Source of the DNA: Paraplanobispora takensis
GTDB lineage: Bacteria > Actinomycetota > Actinomycetes > Streptosporangiales > Streptosporangiaceae
DNA length: 64,000 nt
Assembly: GCF_016863195.1 (NCBI RefSeq)
Contig: NZ_BOOK01000013.1
Span: forward strand, 112,032-176,031
Reading direction: 5' to 3'
Below are positions 18,598-29,276 of this stretch, in pieces (within the stretch, counting starts at the first letter, position 1; each line of letters opens with the position of its first letter). The notes under the pieces were generated by a model. It had not been told where the DNA came from. It worked only from the letters and a program-made list of their open reading frames with translations, and did no database searches. The position numbers were made by a program, and so were the translations under genes.

Positions 18598-20054
18598 CCG
18601 ACCAGGGCTTCGGGGTGGTGCGTCCGCTTCCGGGCAACGGGCTGGTCGCCCATGTGGGCGGGCTGCTGCTGGTATGCGACGCGGCCGAGGCCGTGGCGGA
18701 GGATCTGCTGGGGGCGGTGCGGGAGACCGCGGCCTCGGGCGGCGACGGGCGGGCCCTGGCCCGGCGCGTCGCCCAGGTGCTGGCCGCCATGATGGGCGAG
18801 CCCGTGGCGTGCGCCGTCGCCGGTCACGTGCCCGAGGGCGTCGCCGTGCTGGTCAGCGGCCAGGCCTCGGCGTCGGTCACCGGGTCCGGGGGAGAGGTGC
18901 ACCTGGCCGGGCGCGACGCGCTCACCTGGTCCGACCGGCTGGTGCCCGGCCCGGTCACCCGGGTCGAGCTGCGCCTGCCCGACGCCGGTTCGGCGCACCG
19001 CTTCGCCCGGCTGGACGGCGGCGTGATCTCCGGCGGCGGGGTCCAGTGGGACCCCTCGGAGACGGGCGAGGCGGCGCAGCCGCCCATGCGCGCGGCCCAG
19101 CCCGCTCCGGCGCCGGTCCAGGCGCCCCCGATGCCCTCGATGGGAGCCGGACCCGGTCCGGCCCCCGGCCCGTCGATGGCGCCCGACTGGGGGCCGCCGC
19201 CGATGGAGCCCGCCGGTCCGCCGATGGAGCAGCGGCCCGGACCCGTGATGGAGCCCGCCCCGGCGGGGCCGCCGCCGTACCCGCTGGGCCCGGCCGACCC
19301 CTACCCGCCGGCGGGCCCGCCGATGGAGCAGCAGGCCCCCGCTCCCCAGGGGTGGCACTCCGAGCCCATGCCCGCGGCCCCCTCCCAGGGGCCGGGGTCC
19401 GGACCGGCCCCCGCCGTGCCCTCGCACGAGGACGTGGACACCGCCCGGGCCAACGGGATGGGCGGCGACCCGATCGACGTGCACAACGAGTCGTTCGAGT
19501 ACGAGCTGCTGACCCCGGGCGCGCCCGGCCCCTCGGGGACCGCGCCGGACATGCCGATGATGCCCGAGCCCGAGGCGCGGCCCCTGGTCTACGGCGTCGA
19601 CTGCAAGAACGACCACTTCAACGACCCGCGGGTGCCGTACTGCGCGGTCTGCGGCATCGCGCTGGTGCAGCGCACGCTCGTGCCCTACAAGGGGCCGCGC
19701 CCGCCGCTGGGCGTGCTGCTGCTGGACGACGGCATGACGCTGCGCCTGGACACCGACTACCTGCTCGGCCGCGACCCCGAGCGGGCCCCGGAGGTCGCCG
19801 AGGGCGCGGTGCGCCCCGCCAAGGTCACCAGCCCCGACGGCTCGGTGTCCCGCCGCCACCTGCGGGTGGCGCTGGACGGCTGGGACGTCAACCTGGTCGA
19901 CCTGGGCTCGGTCAACGGCACGCAGATCCAGCCGCCCGGCGATCCGAACTTCTACGACATCCCGCCGAACGAGCCGGTCACGATCGCGCCCGGCACGACC
20001 GTGCGCATCGGCGTCTCGCGCACCATGCGCTACGAGTCGCACCGCAACAACTAG
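18594..20054 (+). CDS. FHA-domain protein with proline-rich linker and zinc-ribbon-like motif
   Basis: 486 residues in three parts. Residues 1-155 form a domain I do not recognise. A Pro/Gly/Ala/Met-rich linker runs to about 300 with repeated GPPMEQ and PMEPA elements. The C-terminal part has CKNDHFNDPRVPYCAVCG, a zinc-ribbon-like Cys set, then an FHA domain with LLGRDPE, VSRRHLRV and LVDLGSVNGT, the phosphothreonine-binding residues. FHA proteins read Ser/Thr kinase output; an atypical kinase is encoded at 22215. The GTG start has GGGAGGGAG upstream and overlaps the previous stop. Confidence 0.85.
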   Translation: MTDQGFGVVRPLPGNGLVAHVGGLLLVCDAAEAVAEDLLGAVRETAASGGDGRALARRVAQVLAAMMGEPVACAVAGHVPEGVAVLVSGQASASVTGSGGEVHLAGRDALTWSDRLVPGPVTRVELRLPDAGSAHRFARLDGGVISGGGVQWDPSETGEAAQPPMRAAQPAPAPVQAPPMPSMGAGPGPAPGPSMAPDWGPPPMEPAGPPMEQRPGPVMEPAPAGPPPYPLGPADPYPPAGPPMEQQAPAPQGWHSEPMPAAPSQGPGSGPAPAVPSHEDVDTARANGMGGDPIDVHNESFEYELLTPGAPGPSGTAPDMPMMPEPEARPLVYGVDCKNDHFNDPRVPYCAVCGIALVQRTLVPYKGPRPPLGVLLLDDGMTLRLDTDYLLGRDPERAPEVAEGAVRPAKVTSPDGSVSRRHLRVALDGWDVNLVDLGSVNGTQIQPPGDPNFYDIPPNEPVTIAPGTTVRIGVSRTMRYESHRNN

Positions 20055-20067
20055 AACGGCGACGGCG

Positions 20068-20104
20068 GAGGGGCGGGCGGGGCCGTGAGCCCGGCCCGCC
20101 CCTC
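20068..20104. terminator. Bidirectional hairpin between FHA and antiporter genes
   Basis: GAGGGGCGGGC at 20068 pairs perfectly with GCCCGCCCCTC at 20094, with further pairing inside. It lies between convergent genes and could end transcription from both sides. Confidence 0.6.
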
Positions 20105-20112
20105 GCGTGTTC

Positions 20113-22095
20113 TCAGGACTGGGGGACCGGGGTGCGCAGGGCGGTGACCGCGGCGGCCCAGTCGACCGGGTCGGCGTCCTGCTCGGCGCGCACCAGCAGG
20201 TGCGCGCCGCCCGGGACGGTCCCGTTGTCGGGCGCCACGACCAGCGCTCCGGCCGGGGCCTCGCCCGCGGTGGCCCGCACCTCGAGCTTGCTCAGCCGCT
20301 GGGCCAGCGAGGAGGCCCGGCCGCCTCCGGTGATGACCAGCGGCCGGTCGCGCAGCAGCGCCAGGATGAGCGCCACGTGGGTGGCGGCGTCGGAGCCGTG
20401 GTGCACCGCGACGGGCCCGGTCCCGACGTCGGCGGCCTCGGACTGGTCGGGGGAGAGCACGGTCACCACGCGGCACACGGCCGCGGCGCGGACCTCGGCG
20501 TAGCCGGGCACGCCCGCGGGCAGCACCACCAGGTCGGGCTCGGCCCCGCCGACCACCTCGGGCAGCTCGGCGGCCACGTCGGTGGCGAAGCGGCTGACCA
20601 CCCGGGACTGCGAGCCCTGGACCCTGGCCGTGCCGGCCAGCTCCTCCAGCTCGTGCAGCGTCTCGGCCATCTCGGCCAGCTCCGACGACAGGCCGGTGCC
20701 GACCTCCAGCCGGCCGCTGGGGTAGGGCCGCAGATGGACCAGGGCCACCTCGGAGGGGGACTTCACGCGGGCCAGGGTGGCGGCCAGGTCCACCAGCGGG
20801 CCCTGCTCGGCGGGCGGCTCGGGGACGACGGTCAGCACCCGGTGCGCGGCGGTCACCCCGAGGGCGGCGCGCTCGGCCTCGGCGATGTCGCGGGCCACCC
20901 GCCGGTCGGGATAGACCCTGCGCAGCAGCGGGCCGGTCATGCCGGTGGTGACCAGCGCCATCACGACCATCAGCGAGTACAGCTCGTTGTCGAGCACGCC
21001 CTTCTGCAGGCCGACGGTGAGGATGACGATCTCGGTCAGTCCCCGGGTGTTCAGCAGGGTGGCCAGCGCCCACGACTGCCGCGAGGGCACCGACTGCATG
21101 CGGGCCGCGACGTAGGAGCCCAGCATCTTGCCGCCGATCGCCACGGCCAGGATCGCGGCCAGGACGCCCAGGCTGGACAGGTCCAGCGCGCGCAGGTTCA
21201 CGTTGAGCCCGGCCACCACGAAGAACATCGGCAGCAGCAGCAGGACGGCCAGCTGCTCCAGGCGCTCCAGGATCTCGTGGTTGAGCCGCTCGGCGCCCTC
21301 ACGCGGCATCACCGCGCCGAACAGGAACGCGCCGAAGATGAAGTGCACGTGCATCCACTCGGTCGCCCAGGCCGAGGCGATCAGGCCGATGAGCACCAGC
21401 GACAGCAGCGAGGGCGTCAGCCGCCCGGCCCGCTCGTAGGCGGGCACCAGCCGCGCCAGCAGGGGCCGGACCACCAGGAACATCACCAGCGCGTACGGCA
21501 GCGCCAGCAGGACCTTCCACTGCCCCTCGGCGTCCCCCGCCCCGGCCACGGCCACCACCACGGCTAGAACGGTCCAAGCGAGGACGTCGATCACCGCGGC
21601 GGCGGCCAGGGACAGGCCGCCGAGTGTGATGCGCTGCATGCCCCGGTCGGTGAGGATGCGGGCCAGCACGGGGAAGGCGGTGGCGGCCATCGCCGATCCC
21701 ATGAACAGCACGAACGGCAGGGTCTTGTCACCGCCGACGTGGTCGCCGGCGATGAACAGCGCGAGCCCGCAGCCCAGCACGAACGGCAGCAGCGTGGAGC
21801 CGAGCGCGACGGTCACCGCGATGCGGCCCTTGCCCCGGACCAGTTTCTGGTCCAGTTCCAGGCCGACGACGAACATGAACAGGACGAGGCCGACGTTGGC
21901 CAGGGCCTGCAGCGGAGGTTTCATCTCCGGACCGAAGAGCGTCTCTCCCAGCAGCGGGCCGAGCAGGGTGGGACCGAGCAGGATGCCCGCCAGGATCTCG
22001 CCAACCACCGGTGGTTGGCCGAGACGCCGGGCCAGGGCGCCGAACAGCCGCGCGACGGCCAGGACGATCACCAGGTCGAGCAGGAGCAGATCCAT
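20113..22095 (-). CDS. CPA2-family cation/proton antiporter with cytoplasmic C-terminal domain
   Basis: Kef/NapA-like monovalent cation:proton antiporter, 660 residues. About twelve membrane segments span residues 1-400, with GEILAGILLGPTLLG, the VGLELD motif, MAATAFPVLARIL and the RGLTEIVIL segment typical of CPA2. The last 250 residues are soluble and read like a universal-stress-type domain (VLTVVPEPPAEQG, DLVVLPAGVPGY), as found in several actinobacterial antiporters. ATG 22095 is used; GTG 22104 in frame is an alternative, and neither has a strong ribosome-binding site. The transported ion (Na+ or K+) is not resolved. Confidence 0.88.
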   Translation of the reverse strand: MDLLLLDLVIVLAVARLFGALARRLGQPPVVGEILAGILLGPTLLGPLLGETLFGPEMKPPLQALANVGLVLFMFVVGLELDQKLVRGKGRIAVTVALGSTLLPFVLGCGLALFIAGDHVGGDKTLPFVLFMGSAMAATAFPVLARILTDRGMQRITLGGLSLAAAAVIDVLAWTVLAVVVAVAGAGDAEGQWKVLLALPYALVMFLVVRPLLARLVPAYERAGRLTPSLLSLVLIGLIASAWATEWMHVHFIFGAFLFGAVMPREGAERLNHEILERLEQLAVLLLLPMFFVVAGLNVNLRALDLSSLGVLAAILAVAIGGKMLGSYVAARMQSVPSRQSWALATLLNTRGLTEIVILTVGLQKGVLDNELYSLMVVMALVTTGMTGPLLRRVYPDRRVARDIAEAERAALGVTAAHRVLTVVPEPPAEQGPLVDLAATLARVKSPSEVALVHLRPYPSGRLEVGTGLSSELAEMAETLHELEELAGTARVQGSQSRVVSRFATDVAAELPEVVGGAEPDLVVLPAGVPGYAEVRAAAVCRVVTVLSPDQSEAADVGTGPVAVHHGSDAATHVALILALLRDRPLVITGGGRASSLAQRLSKLEVRATAGEAPAGALVVAPDNGTVPGGAHLLVRAEQDADPVDWAAAVTALRTPVPQS

Positions 22096-22214
22096 GTGGA
22101 GCACCGGTGAACACGCTTCCCGTAAGTGAAGAAAAGCCCCGACAATGACCAGGCGACGTTACCGTGTGGAGAACGCCGCCGGGAATGGCCGGGGGCAGGG
22201 AGGGGAGAGCGCCG

Positions 22215-23000
22215 GTGGAAGGCATCGCCGATTATGAGTTCGTCCGATCGCTGGGGGCGGGCAATCACGGCGAGTTCTATTTAGCGAAAAAGCCCGAGCG
22301 ACTGCCGGTGGAGACCGAGTTCGTCGCGGTGAAGGTTCTCGGCGGCACCGGCGCCGACGCCTTCCGGCGGGCGACCAGGGAGTTGAAGGCGTTCGCCGCG
22401 GTGCGCTCGCCGTACCTGGTGACGCTCTACGACGCGGGTCAGCAGGGCGGGATCTTCTACTACTCGATGGAGTACCTGCCCGCCGGGTCGCTGAGCCGCC
22501 CGGTCGAGCCGCCGTCGCGGGAGCACGCGCTGCGCGCCGTGGCCTGCGCCGCGCACGCCGCGCAGGCGCTCCACGAGGAGGGGATCGTGCACCGCGACAT
22601 CACCCCGGGCAACGTGCTGCTGACCGACACCGGGGGGAAGCTGTCGGACCTGGGCCTGTCGCAGGTGCTGACGCCGGGTGCGACGGTGACCGGGATGGGC
22701 GGGATCGGCTCGGTGGAGTTCACCGACCCGGCGCTGCTGCAGGGGGACAAGCCCACGCCCGCCGGGGACGTGTGGTCGCTGGGCGCGACGCTGCACTGGG
22801 CGGCCACCGGCAGGGGGCTGTACGGCGATCTGCCCACCCACGACCCGCTGCTGACCCTGCGGAAGATCAACAGCACCGCGCCCTCGGTGGTCGGCGATCT
22901 GGGGCCCGAGCTGGCCGAGCTGGTGCAGACCTGCATCGGGGACGCCGCCAAGCGGCCCACGGCCAGGGGAGTGGCCGACCGGATCTACGCGCTCCTCTGA
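22215..23000 (+). CDS. Atypical Ser/Thr protein kinase (probable pseudokinase)
   Basis: Kinase-fold protein of 261 residues without a transmembrane or sensor domain. The Gly loop (GAGNHGEFY) and the ATP-binding Lys (AVKV, K40) are present. The catalytic loop reads HRDITPGN, with Thr in place of the usual Lys, and the DFG motif is DLG (145-147). Activity may be weak, altered or absent. The GTG start has GGGAGGGGAG about 7 bases upstream. It lies beyond the antiporter from the FHA operon, and a role in the same circuit is an inference from proximity. Confidence 0.85.
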   Translation: MEGIADYEFVRSLGAGNHGEFYLAKKPERLPVETEFVAVKVLGGTGADAFRRATRELKAFAAVRSPYLVTLYDAGQQGGIFYYSMEYLPAGSLSRPVEPPSREHALRAVACAAHAAQALHEEGIVHRDITPGNVLLTDTGGKLSDLGLSQVLTPGATVTGMGGIGSVEFTDPALLQGDKPTPAGDVWSLGATLHWAATGRGLYGDLPTHDPLLTLRKINSTAPSVVGDLGPELAELVQTCIGDAAKRPTARGVADRIYALL

Positions 23001-23007
23001 TCCCTCC

Positions 23008-23077
23008 CCGGCCGGGACCGACCGGCCGGGATCGTCTGTCCCCGTGAGAGGCCCCGGCCGGGATGGTGACCGGCCGG
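23008..23077. terminator. Two consecutive GC hairpins between convergent genes
   Basis: Two near-identical stems formed by CCGGCCGG pairs lie at 23008-23029 and 23054-23077, between the kinase stop and the TetR stop. They look like duplicated terminators. The flanking sequence CGCGCTCCTCTG also occurs twice, once at the end of each gene, so the segment seems to have arisen by a local direct duplication. Confidence 0.55.
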
Positions 23078-23079
23078 GA

Positions 23080-23733
23080 TCACGCGCTCCTCTGGGAGGC
23101 CTCCCCGTCCCCGTGCCCCCGCACGGGCCGGGGGGAGGCGGGAGAGGCCCGGAGACGGTCGAGCTCGGCGTCCAGGAGCCTCTCCATCCGTGCGGCGCCG
23201 AGCCGGTCGGGATAGAGCAGCCGGTGCACGCTGAGCCCGTCGACCAGGGCGAGCAGCCGCTCGGCGACGTCGTCGAGATCCTCGGCGGTCGCGATCTCGC
23301 CCGCCTCGGCCGCCGTGCCGAGCAGGCTGCGCACCAGATAGTGCAGTTCCCGCGCCTCGGCGCGCTGGGCCTCCAGCAGGGCCGGGCTGGTCAGGCTCCG
23401 GCTCCAGAAGCCGACCTCCAGGCCGCTCTCCCGGGTGCGCTCGTCGTCCAGCGGCAGGTTGTCCAGGAGCAGCTCGCGCAGGGCGGCCAGCCCGGTGCGC
23501 CCGGAGAGCTTGGCGCGCAGCCGCTCCACGATGCGGCGGTGCGAGGAGCGCAGCGCCGAGAGCATGATGTCGTCCTTGTCGGCGAAGTAGTGCGTGAGCA
23601 CGCCGTTGGAGTAACCGGCCTCCCTGGCGATGGCCCGGGTCGTGGCCGCCTCGATCCCCTCACGGAGGATGATGCGGCGCGCGGCCTCGACGACCTCTTC
23701 GCGACGCTCGTTGTGATCGACGATCTTCGGCAC
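23080..23733 (-). CDS. TetR/AcrR-family transcriptional regulator
   Basis: 217 residues. The N-terminal helix-turn-helix is clear: EAARRIILREGIEAATTRAI then AREAGYSNGVLTHYFADKD. The ligand domain follows, with an actinobacterial BetI-like pattern (ALRELLLDNLPLDDERTRE). The GTG start has GGGGAGG 9 bases upstream. It is divergent from the sugar kinase with a 94-base shared promoter region that contains a palindrome between -35 and -10, so it probably represses the kinase/aminotransferase genes and itself. The effector is unknown. Confidence 0.92.
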   Translation of the reverse strand: MPKIVDHNERREEVVEAARRIILREGIEAATTRAIAREAGYSNGVLTHYFADKDDIMLSALRSSHRRIVERLRAKLSGRTGLAALRELLLDNLPLDDERTRESGLEVGFWSRSLTSPALLEAQRAEARELHYLVRSLLGTAAEAGEIATAEDLDDVAERLLALVDGLSVHRLLYPDRLGAARMERLLDAELDRLRASPASPRPVRGHGDGEASQRSA

Positions 23734-23760
23734 TCTTCCCGTCCTCCCCGGCTCGCTCCG

Positions 23761-23791
23761 TTGACATGGTATTCGGGCGCCCGTCTATTAT
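23761..23791 (+). promoter_or_regulatory. Promoter of the PfkB kinase with embedded TetR-type operator
   Basis: TTGACA (23761-23766) and TATTAT (23786-23791) with a 19-base spacer resemble a housekeeping promoter. The palindrome CGGGCGCCCG (23774-23783) lies in the spacer, where a bound repressor would block RNA polymerase. The adjacent divergent TetR gene is the natural candidate. Confidence 0.6.
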
Positions 23792-23827
23792 CCGCTCAGG
23801 ACCGTCAAGACATGAGGAGGGCTCGCC

Positions 23828-24736
23828 ATGACTGTCGTCACCGTCGGAGTGCACATCGTGGACGTGCTCGCCCGGCCCGTGGAGTCGATCCCGGCCGGCC
23901 AGGACACCCATCTGCTGGAGCAGATCCGCATCACGGCGGCGGGCGCCGCGGCCGGGACCGCCGTCGACCTCGCCAAGCTCGGTCTGGAGGTCGCCTCGGC
24001 CGGCGCGATCGGCGACGACGAGCTGGGCGACTTCCTCCTGATGATCATGGCCAGGCACGGGGTGGACGTCGGCGGGATCGTGCGCAGGCCCGGCCAGCAG
24101 ACCGCCGCCTCGATCCTGCCGATCCGGCCCGACGGAGGCCGTCCCTCCTTCCACGTGCCCGGCGCCAATCTCGTGCTGGCCCCGCAGGACCTGGACCACG
24201 AGCGGATCAGGGGCGCGCGGGTCCTGCACCTCGGCGGCATGGACGTGACCTGGGGTCTGCATGACCCGGGGTTCTTCACGCTGCTGGACGAGGCGCGGGC
24301 CGCGGGGACGGTCGTCACGATGGACCTCCTGTCCAACATGCCCGATCTGATGCAGGGAGCGCGTGTTTTTCTTCCGCACATCGACTATCTGCTGCCCAAC
24401 GAGGAACAGGCGCTCATGATGAGCGGGGCCGCCGACGCGCAGGAGGCCGCGGTCAAGCTGCTGGCCGAGGGGCCCAAGGGGGTGCTGGTCACCCTGGGCG
24501 GTGAGGGCAGCCTGGTGGCGACCGCCTCCGGGATCACCCGGGTGCCCGCCCTGGATGTGCCGGTGGTCGACACCACCGGCTGCGGCGACGCCTACTGCGC
24601 CGGGTTCATCGCCGGTCTGGCCCGGGGCCGTGACGTCCTCGGCTCGGCCCGGCTCGGCACCGCCGTGGCGGCCCGCGTCGCCGGCGGGCTCGGCTCCGAC
24701 GCGGGCCTGGACGGCGTCGACCTGTCCGCCCTGTGA
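23828..24736 (+). CDS. PfkB-family carbohydrate kinase
   Basis: Ribokinase-type sugar kinase, 302 residues. It has the N-terminal ITAAGAAAGTAVDLAKLG motif, the anion-hole/catalytic-base motif DTTGCGDAYCAGF (about 243-255) and the GPKGVLVTLGGEGS strand. The substrate is a sugar or related polyol/nucleoside; the sequence does not say which. ATG has GGAGG 7 bases upstream. It is followed by an aminotransferase, and the stop codon opens a 13-bp tandem repeat array in the gap. Confidence 0.9.
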   Translation: MTVVTVGVHIVDVLARPVESIPAGQDTHLLEQIRITAAGAAAGTAVDLAKLGLEVASAGAIGDDELGDFLLMIMARHGVDVGGIVRRPGQQTAASILPIRPDGGRPSFHVPGANLVLAPQDLDHERIRGARVLHLGGMDVTWGLHDPGFFTLLDEARAAGTVVTMDLLSNMPDLMQGARVFLPHIDYLLPNEEQALMMSGAADAQEAAVKLLAEGPKGVLVTLGGEGSLVATASGITRVPALDVPVVDTTGCGDAYCAGFIAGLARGRDVLGSARLGTAVAARVAGGLGSDAGLDGVDLSAL

Positions 24737-24785
24737 CCCGGCCCCGTGACCCGGCCCTGTGACCCGGCCCCGTGATCCGACGCTG
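24734..24785 (+). repeat. Four tandem 13-bp repeats starting at the kinase stop codon
   Basis: Units at 24734, 24747, 24760 and 24773 follow TGACCCGGCCCCG; the fourth is degenerate. The first three letters of the first unit are the kinase stop codon, and each junction recreates GTGA. Confidence 0.75.
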
Positions 24786-24795
24786 TCACGTGACA
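24784..24795. promoter_or_regulatory. 12-bp palindrome before the aminotransferase
   Basis: TGTCACGTGACA is a perfect palindrome directly after the 13-bp repeats and 25 bases before the aminotransferase start. It may be an operator or chance symmetry. Confidence 0.3.
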
Positions 24796-24819
24796 GAACG
24801 AAAGGTGATGTTCCCAGCG

Positions 24820-26055
24820 ATGTCCACTGACGCCAACCTCCGCGACCGGGCCGCCAAGGTCGTCCCCGGCGGCATGTACGGCCACCTCAACGCCGCCCTG
24901 CACGGGCCGGGCTATCCCCAGTTCTTCGTGCGCGGCGAGGGATGCCGCCAGTTCGACGCCGACGGCCGGCAGTACGTCGACCTGATGTGCTCCTGGGGGC
25001 CCATCGTGCTCGGCCACCGCCACCCGGCCGTGGAGTCGGCGGTCGCCGCCCAGCTGGCCGCCGGCGACTGCCTCAACGGGCCGGGCCCGATCTACGTCGA
25101 GCTCGCCGAACTGATGGTGGAGACCATCCCGCAGGCCGACTGGGTGATGTTCTCCAAGAACGGCACCGACGCCACCACCCAGGCCCTGATGATCGCCCGC
25201 GCGGCCACCGGGCGGACCAAGGTGCTCATGGCCCACGGCTCCTATCACGGCGCCGACCCCTGGTGCACGCCGAGCCCCTCGGGCACCACGCCCAACGAGC
25301 GCGCCGACCTGATCGAGTTCACCTACAACGACCTGGCCAGCGCCGAGGCCGCCGCCGCGCGGGCCGAGGGCCCGGACGGGTCGGACGTCGCCGCGATCAT
25401 CGTCACGCCGTTCAAGCACGACTCCTTCGAGGACCAGCAGCTGGCCGAGCCCGAGTTCGCCCGCGGCCTGCGCGCCCTGGCCGACCGGATCGGGGCCGCC
25501 CTGGTGATCGACGACGTGCGCGGCGGCTGGCGGCTGGACCTTGGCGGCTCCTGGGAGACCCTGGCCGTCCGCCCCGACCTGTACGCCTTCAGCAAGGCGA
25601 TGGCCAACGGCCACCCGATCGCCGCCGTCACCGGCGTGGACGCCCTGCGGGGCCCGGCCCAGACGATCTACTCCACCGGCTCGTTCTGGTTCAACGCGGC
25701 GCCGATGGCCGCCGCCAAGGCCACGATCGAGACCCTGCACGCCGTCGGCGGCGTCGCCCTGATGGAGCGGGCGGGCACCCGGCTGCGGGAGGGCCTGGCC
25801 GCCCAGGCCGCCGCCCACGGCTTCGCGATCAACCAGACCGGCCCGGTCCAGATCCCGTGGCTGTCCTTCGAGGGCGACGCGACCCTGGAGAAGGGCATGT
25901 TCTGGTCCTCGGCCTGCCTGGATGAGGGCGTCTACCTCCACCCCTGGCACAACTGGTTCATCTCGGCCGCCCACACCGACGCCGACATCGACCGCGCGCT
26001 GCAGGGCACCGACGCCGCCTTCGCGCGGCTGCGGGCCAAGTTCGGCGCCGACTGA
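24820..26055 (+). CDS. Class III aminotransferase (glutamate-1-semialdehyde-aminomutase-like)
   Basis: PLP enzyme of 411 residues. It begins RDRAAKVVPGGMYGHLN, typical of the GSA-aminomutase-like branch, has MFSKNGTDATTQALMIARAA (phosphate-binding region), IDDVRGGWRLD (Asp that contacts the pyridine nitrogen) and the Schiff-base Lys in YAFSKAMANGHPIAA. Context with a sugar kinase and TetR regulator argues against haem synthesis and for amino-sugar or amino-acid catabolism. ATG 24820 is 12 bases after AAAGGTG; ATG 24808 directly abuts that site and is less likely. Confidence 0.85.
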   Translation: MSTDANLRDRAAKVVPGGMYGHLNAALHGPGYPQFFVRGEGCRQFDADGRQYVDLMCSWGPIVLGHRHPAVESAVAAQLAAGDCLNGPGPIYVELAELMVETIPQADWVMFSKNGTDATTQALMIARAATGRTKVLMAHGSYHGADPWCTPSPSGTTPNERADLIEFTYNDLASAEAAAARAEGPDGSDVAAIIVTPFKHDSFEDQQLAEPEFARGLRALADRIGAALVIDDVRGGWRLDLGGSWETLAVRPDLYAFSKAMANGHPIAAVTGVDALRGPAQTIYSTGSFWFNAAPMAAAKATIETLHAVGGVALMERAGTRLREGLAAQAAAHGFAINQTGPVQIPWLSFEGDATLEKGMFWSSACLDEGVYLHPWHNWFISAAHTDADIDRALQGTDAAFARLRAKFGAD

Positions 26056-26148
26056 CCGGTTCCCCGTACGGCCCGCACGCCGAGGGCCGGGCCCGTCGCC
26101 GAACGCGGGCCCGGCCCCCTGCCGGTCGTCGTCTGGATCAGGCGCGGA

Positions 26149-26718
26149 TCACTTCGGGCCCGCTCCGCCGCGGCGGGGCAGGCGGCGCGCGAACGCGTGC
26201 ACCGACCGCAGGAGGCGGGAGGCGGCCTCGAACCCCCTGGCCGCCTCCATCGCGCGCCCGGCCGCGGTGGCGAAGCGCACCAGCAGGTCCTCGTCGCGGT
26301 GGTCGAAGGGGCGTCCGGCCACCCACAGGTAGGCCTCCTCCCGGGTGGCCAGCGGGACCGGGACGGCCAGGAAGCCCGGATGACCCAGGACGCTGTCGCG
26401 CGGCAGGCGGATGGGATGGCACCGGGTCGCCAGAGTCTTGAGCACCGAGCCGTCCTGGAGCCAGCCCTCCACCGCCAGCGGGTCGCCGGGCGGGGTGTGC
26501 AGCCGGATCGGCGTCGCGCTCTCCTGCACAGGATCGACCTGGACCAGCCCCGAGTAGCCGGTCGAGCACACCGTCGCCGCGGCCGCGACGACCTGGTCGA
26601 TCAGGTCGTCGGCGTCCAGGCCGGTGAAGGTCTCGATCAGGCTCTGCAGGGAGTCCTCAGGCTCGCTGTACCAGAGAGCGGCGCTGTGATCCAGTCCGAC
26701 CTGGTGGGTGATGCTCAT
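26149..26718 (-). CDS. GAF-domain-like protein
   Basis: 189 residues. The central part (about 20-165) reads like a GAF sensor fold: DLIDQVVAAAATVCSTGYSG, then LGHPGFLAVPVPLATREEAYLWV and a helix DEDLLVRFATAAGRAMEAA. No output domain follows; the tail is basic and helical (RSVHAFARRLPRR). ATG 26718 has GAGGGA 7 bases upstream. It is monocistronic, so it may act as a small-molecule sensor for a partner encoded elsewhere. The ligand is not predictable. Confidence 0.7.
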   Translation of the reverse strand: MSITHQVGLDHSAALWYSEPEDSLQSLIETFTGLDADDLIDQVVAAAATVCSTGYSGLVQVDPVQESATPIRLHTPPGDPLAVEGWLQDGSVLKTLATRCHPIRLPRDSVLGHPGFLAVPVPLATREEAYLWVAGRPFDHRDEDLLVRFATAAGRAMEAARGFEAASRLLRSVHAFARRLPRRGGAGPK

Positions 26719-26850
26719 CCCTTGTCCCTCGCTTCGTCGAGCCGGGTGCCCACGCCGAAACGGTGGTGGGCCTGGGGTAGCACGATTCGGAGTATTCCCG
26801 TCATAACCCCGCTTGGCCACCCCCGCATGCGGGATGTGGGACATACGTGA

Positions 26851-29076
<2,226 letters not shown>

Positions 29077-29276
29077 CGATTCGGCCACGACCCATGTCGT
29101 GGTAGACACGAGTACAGAATGCCGTGTTCTCATGCTCTCAGCACTAAACGCACCATAAGGGATTAATCACTGCTCGCTTAACGTAGCCATACGAACACTG
29201 CCCGGACAGGTAACGGGCGGCTCTCAGATGGGTAGGGTTTTGAGTAGTCGGTCTCGACTGGGAAGGAGGTGACGGC

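Noticed and set aside
24820..26055. hemL for tetrapyrrole synthesis
   Set aside because: The enzyme is of the GSA-aminomutase-like branch, but it is co-oriented with a sugar kinase under a TetR regulator and no haem genes are near.
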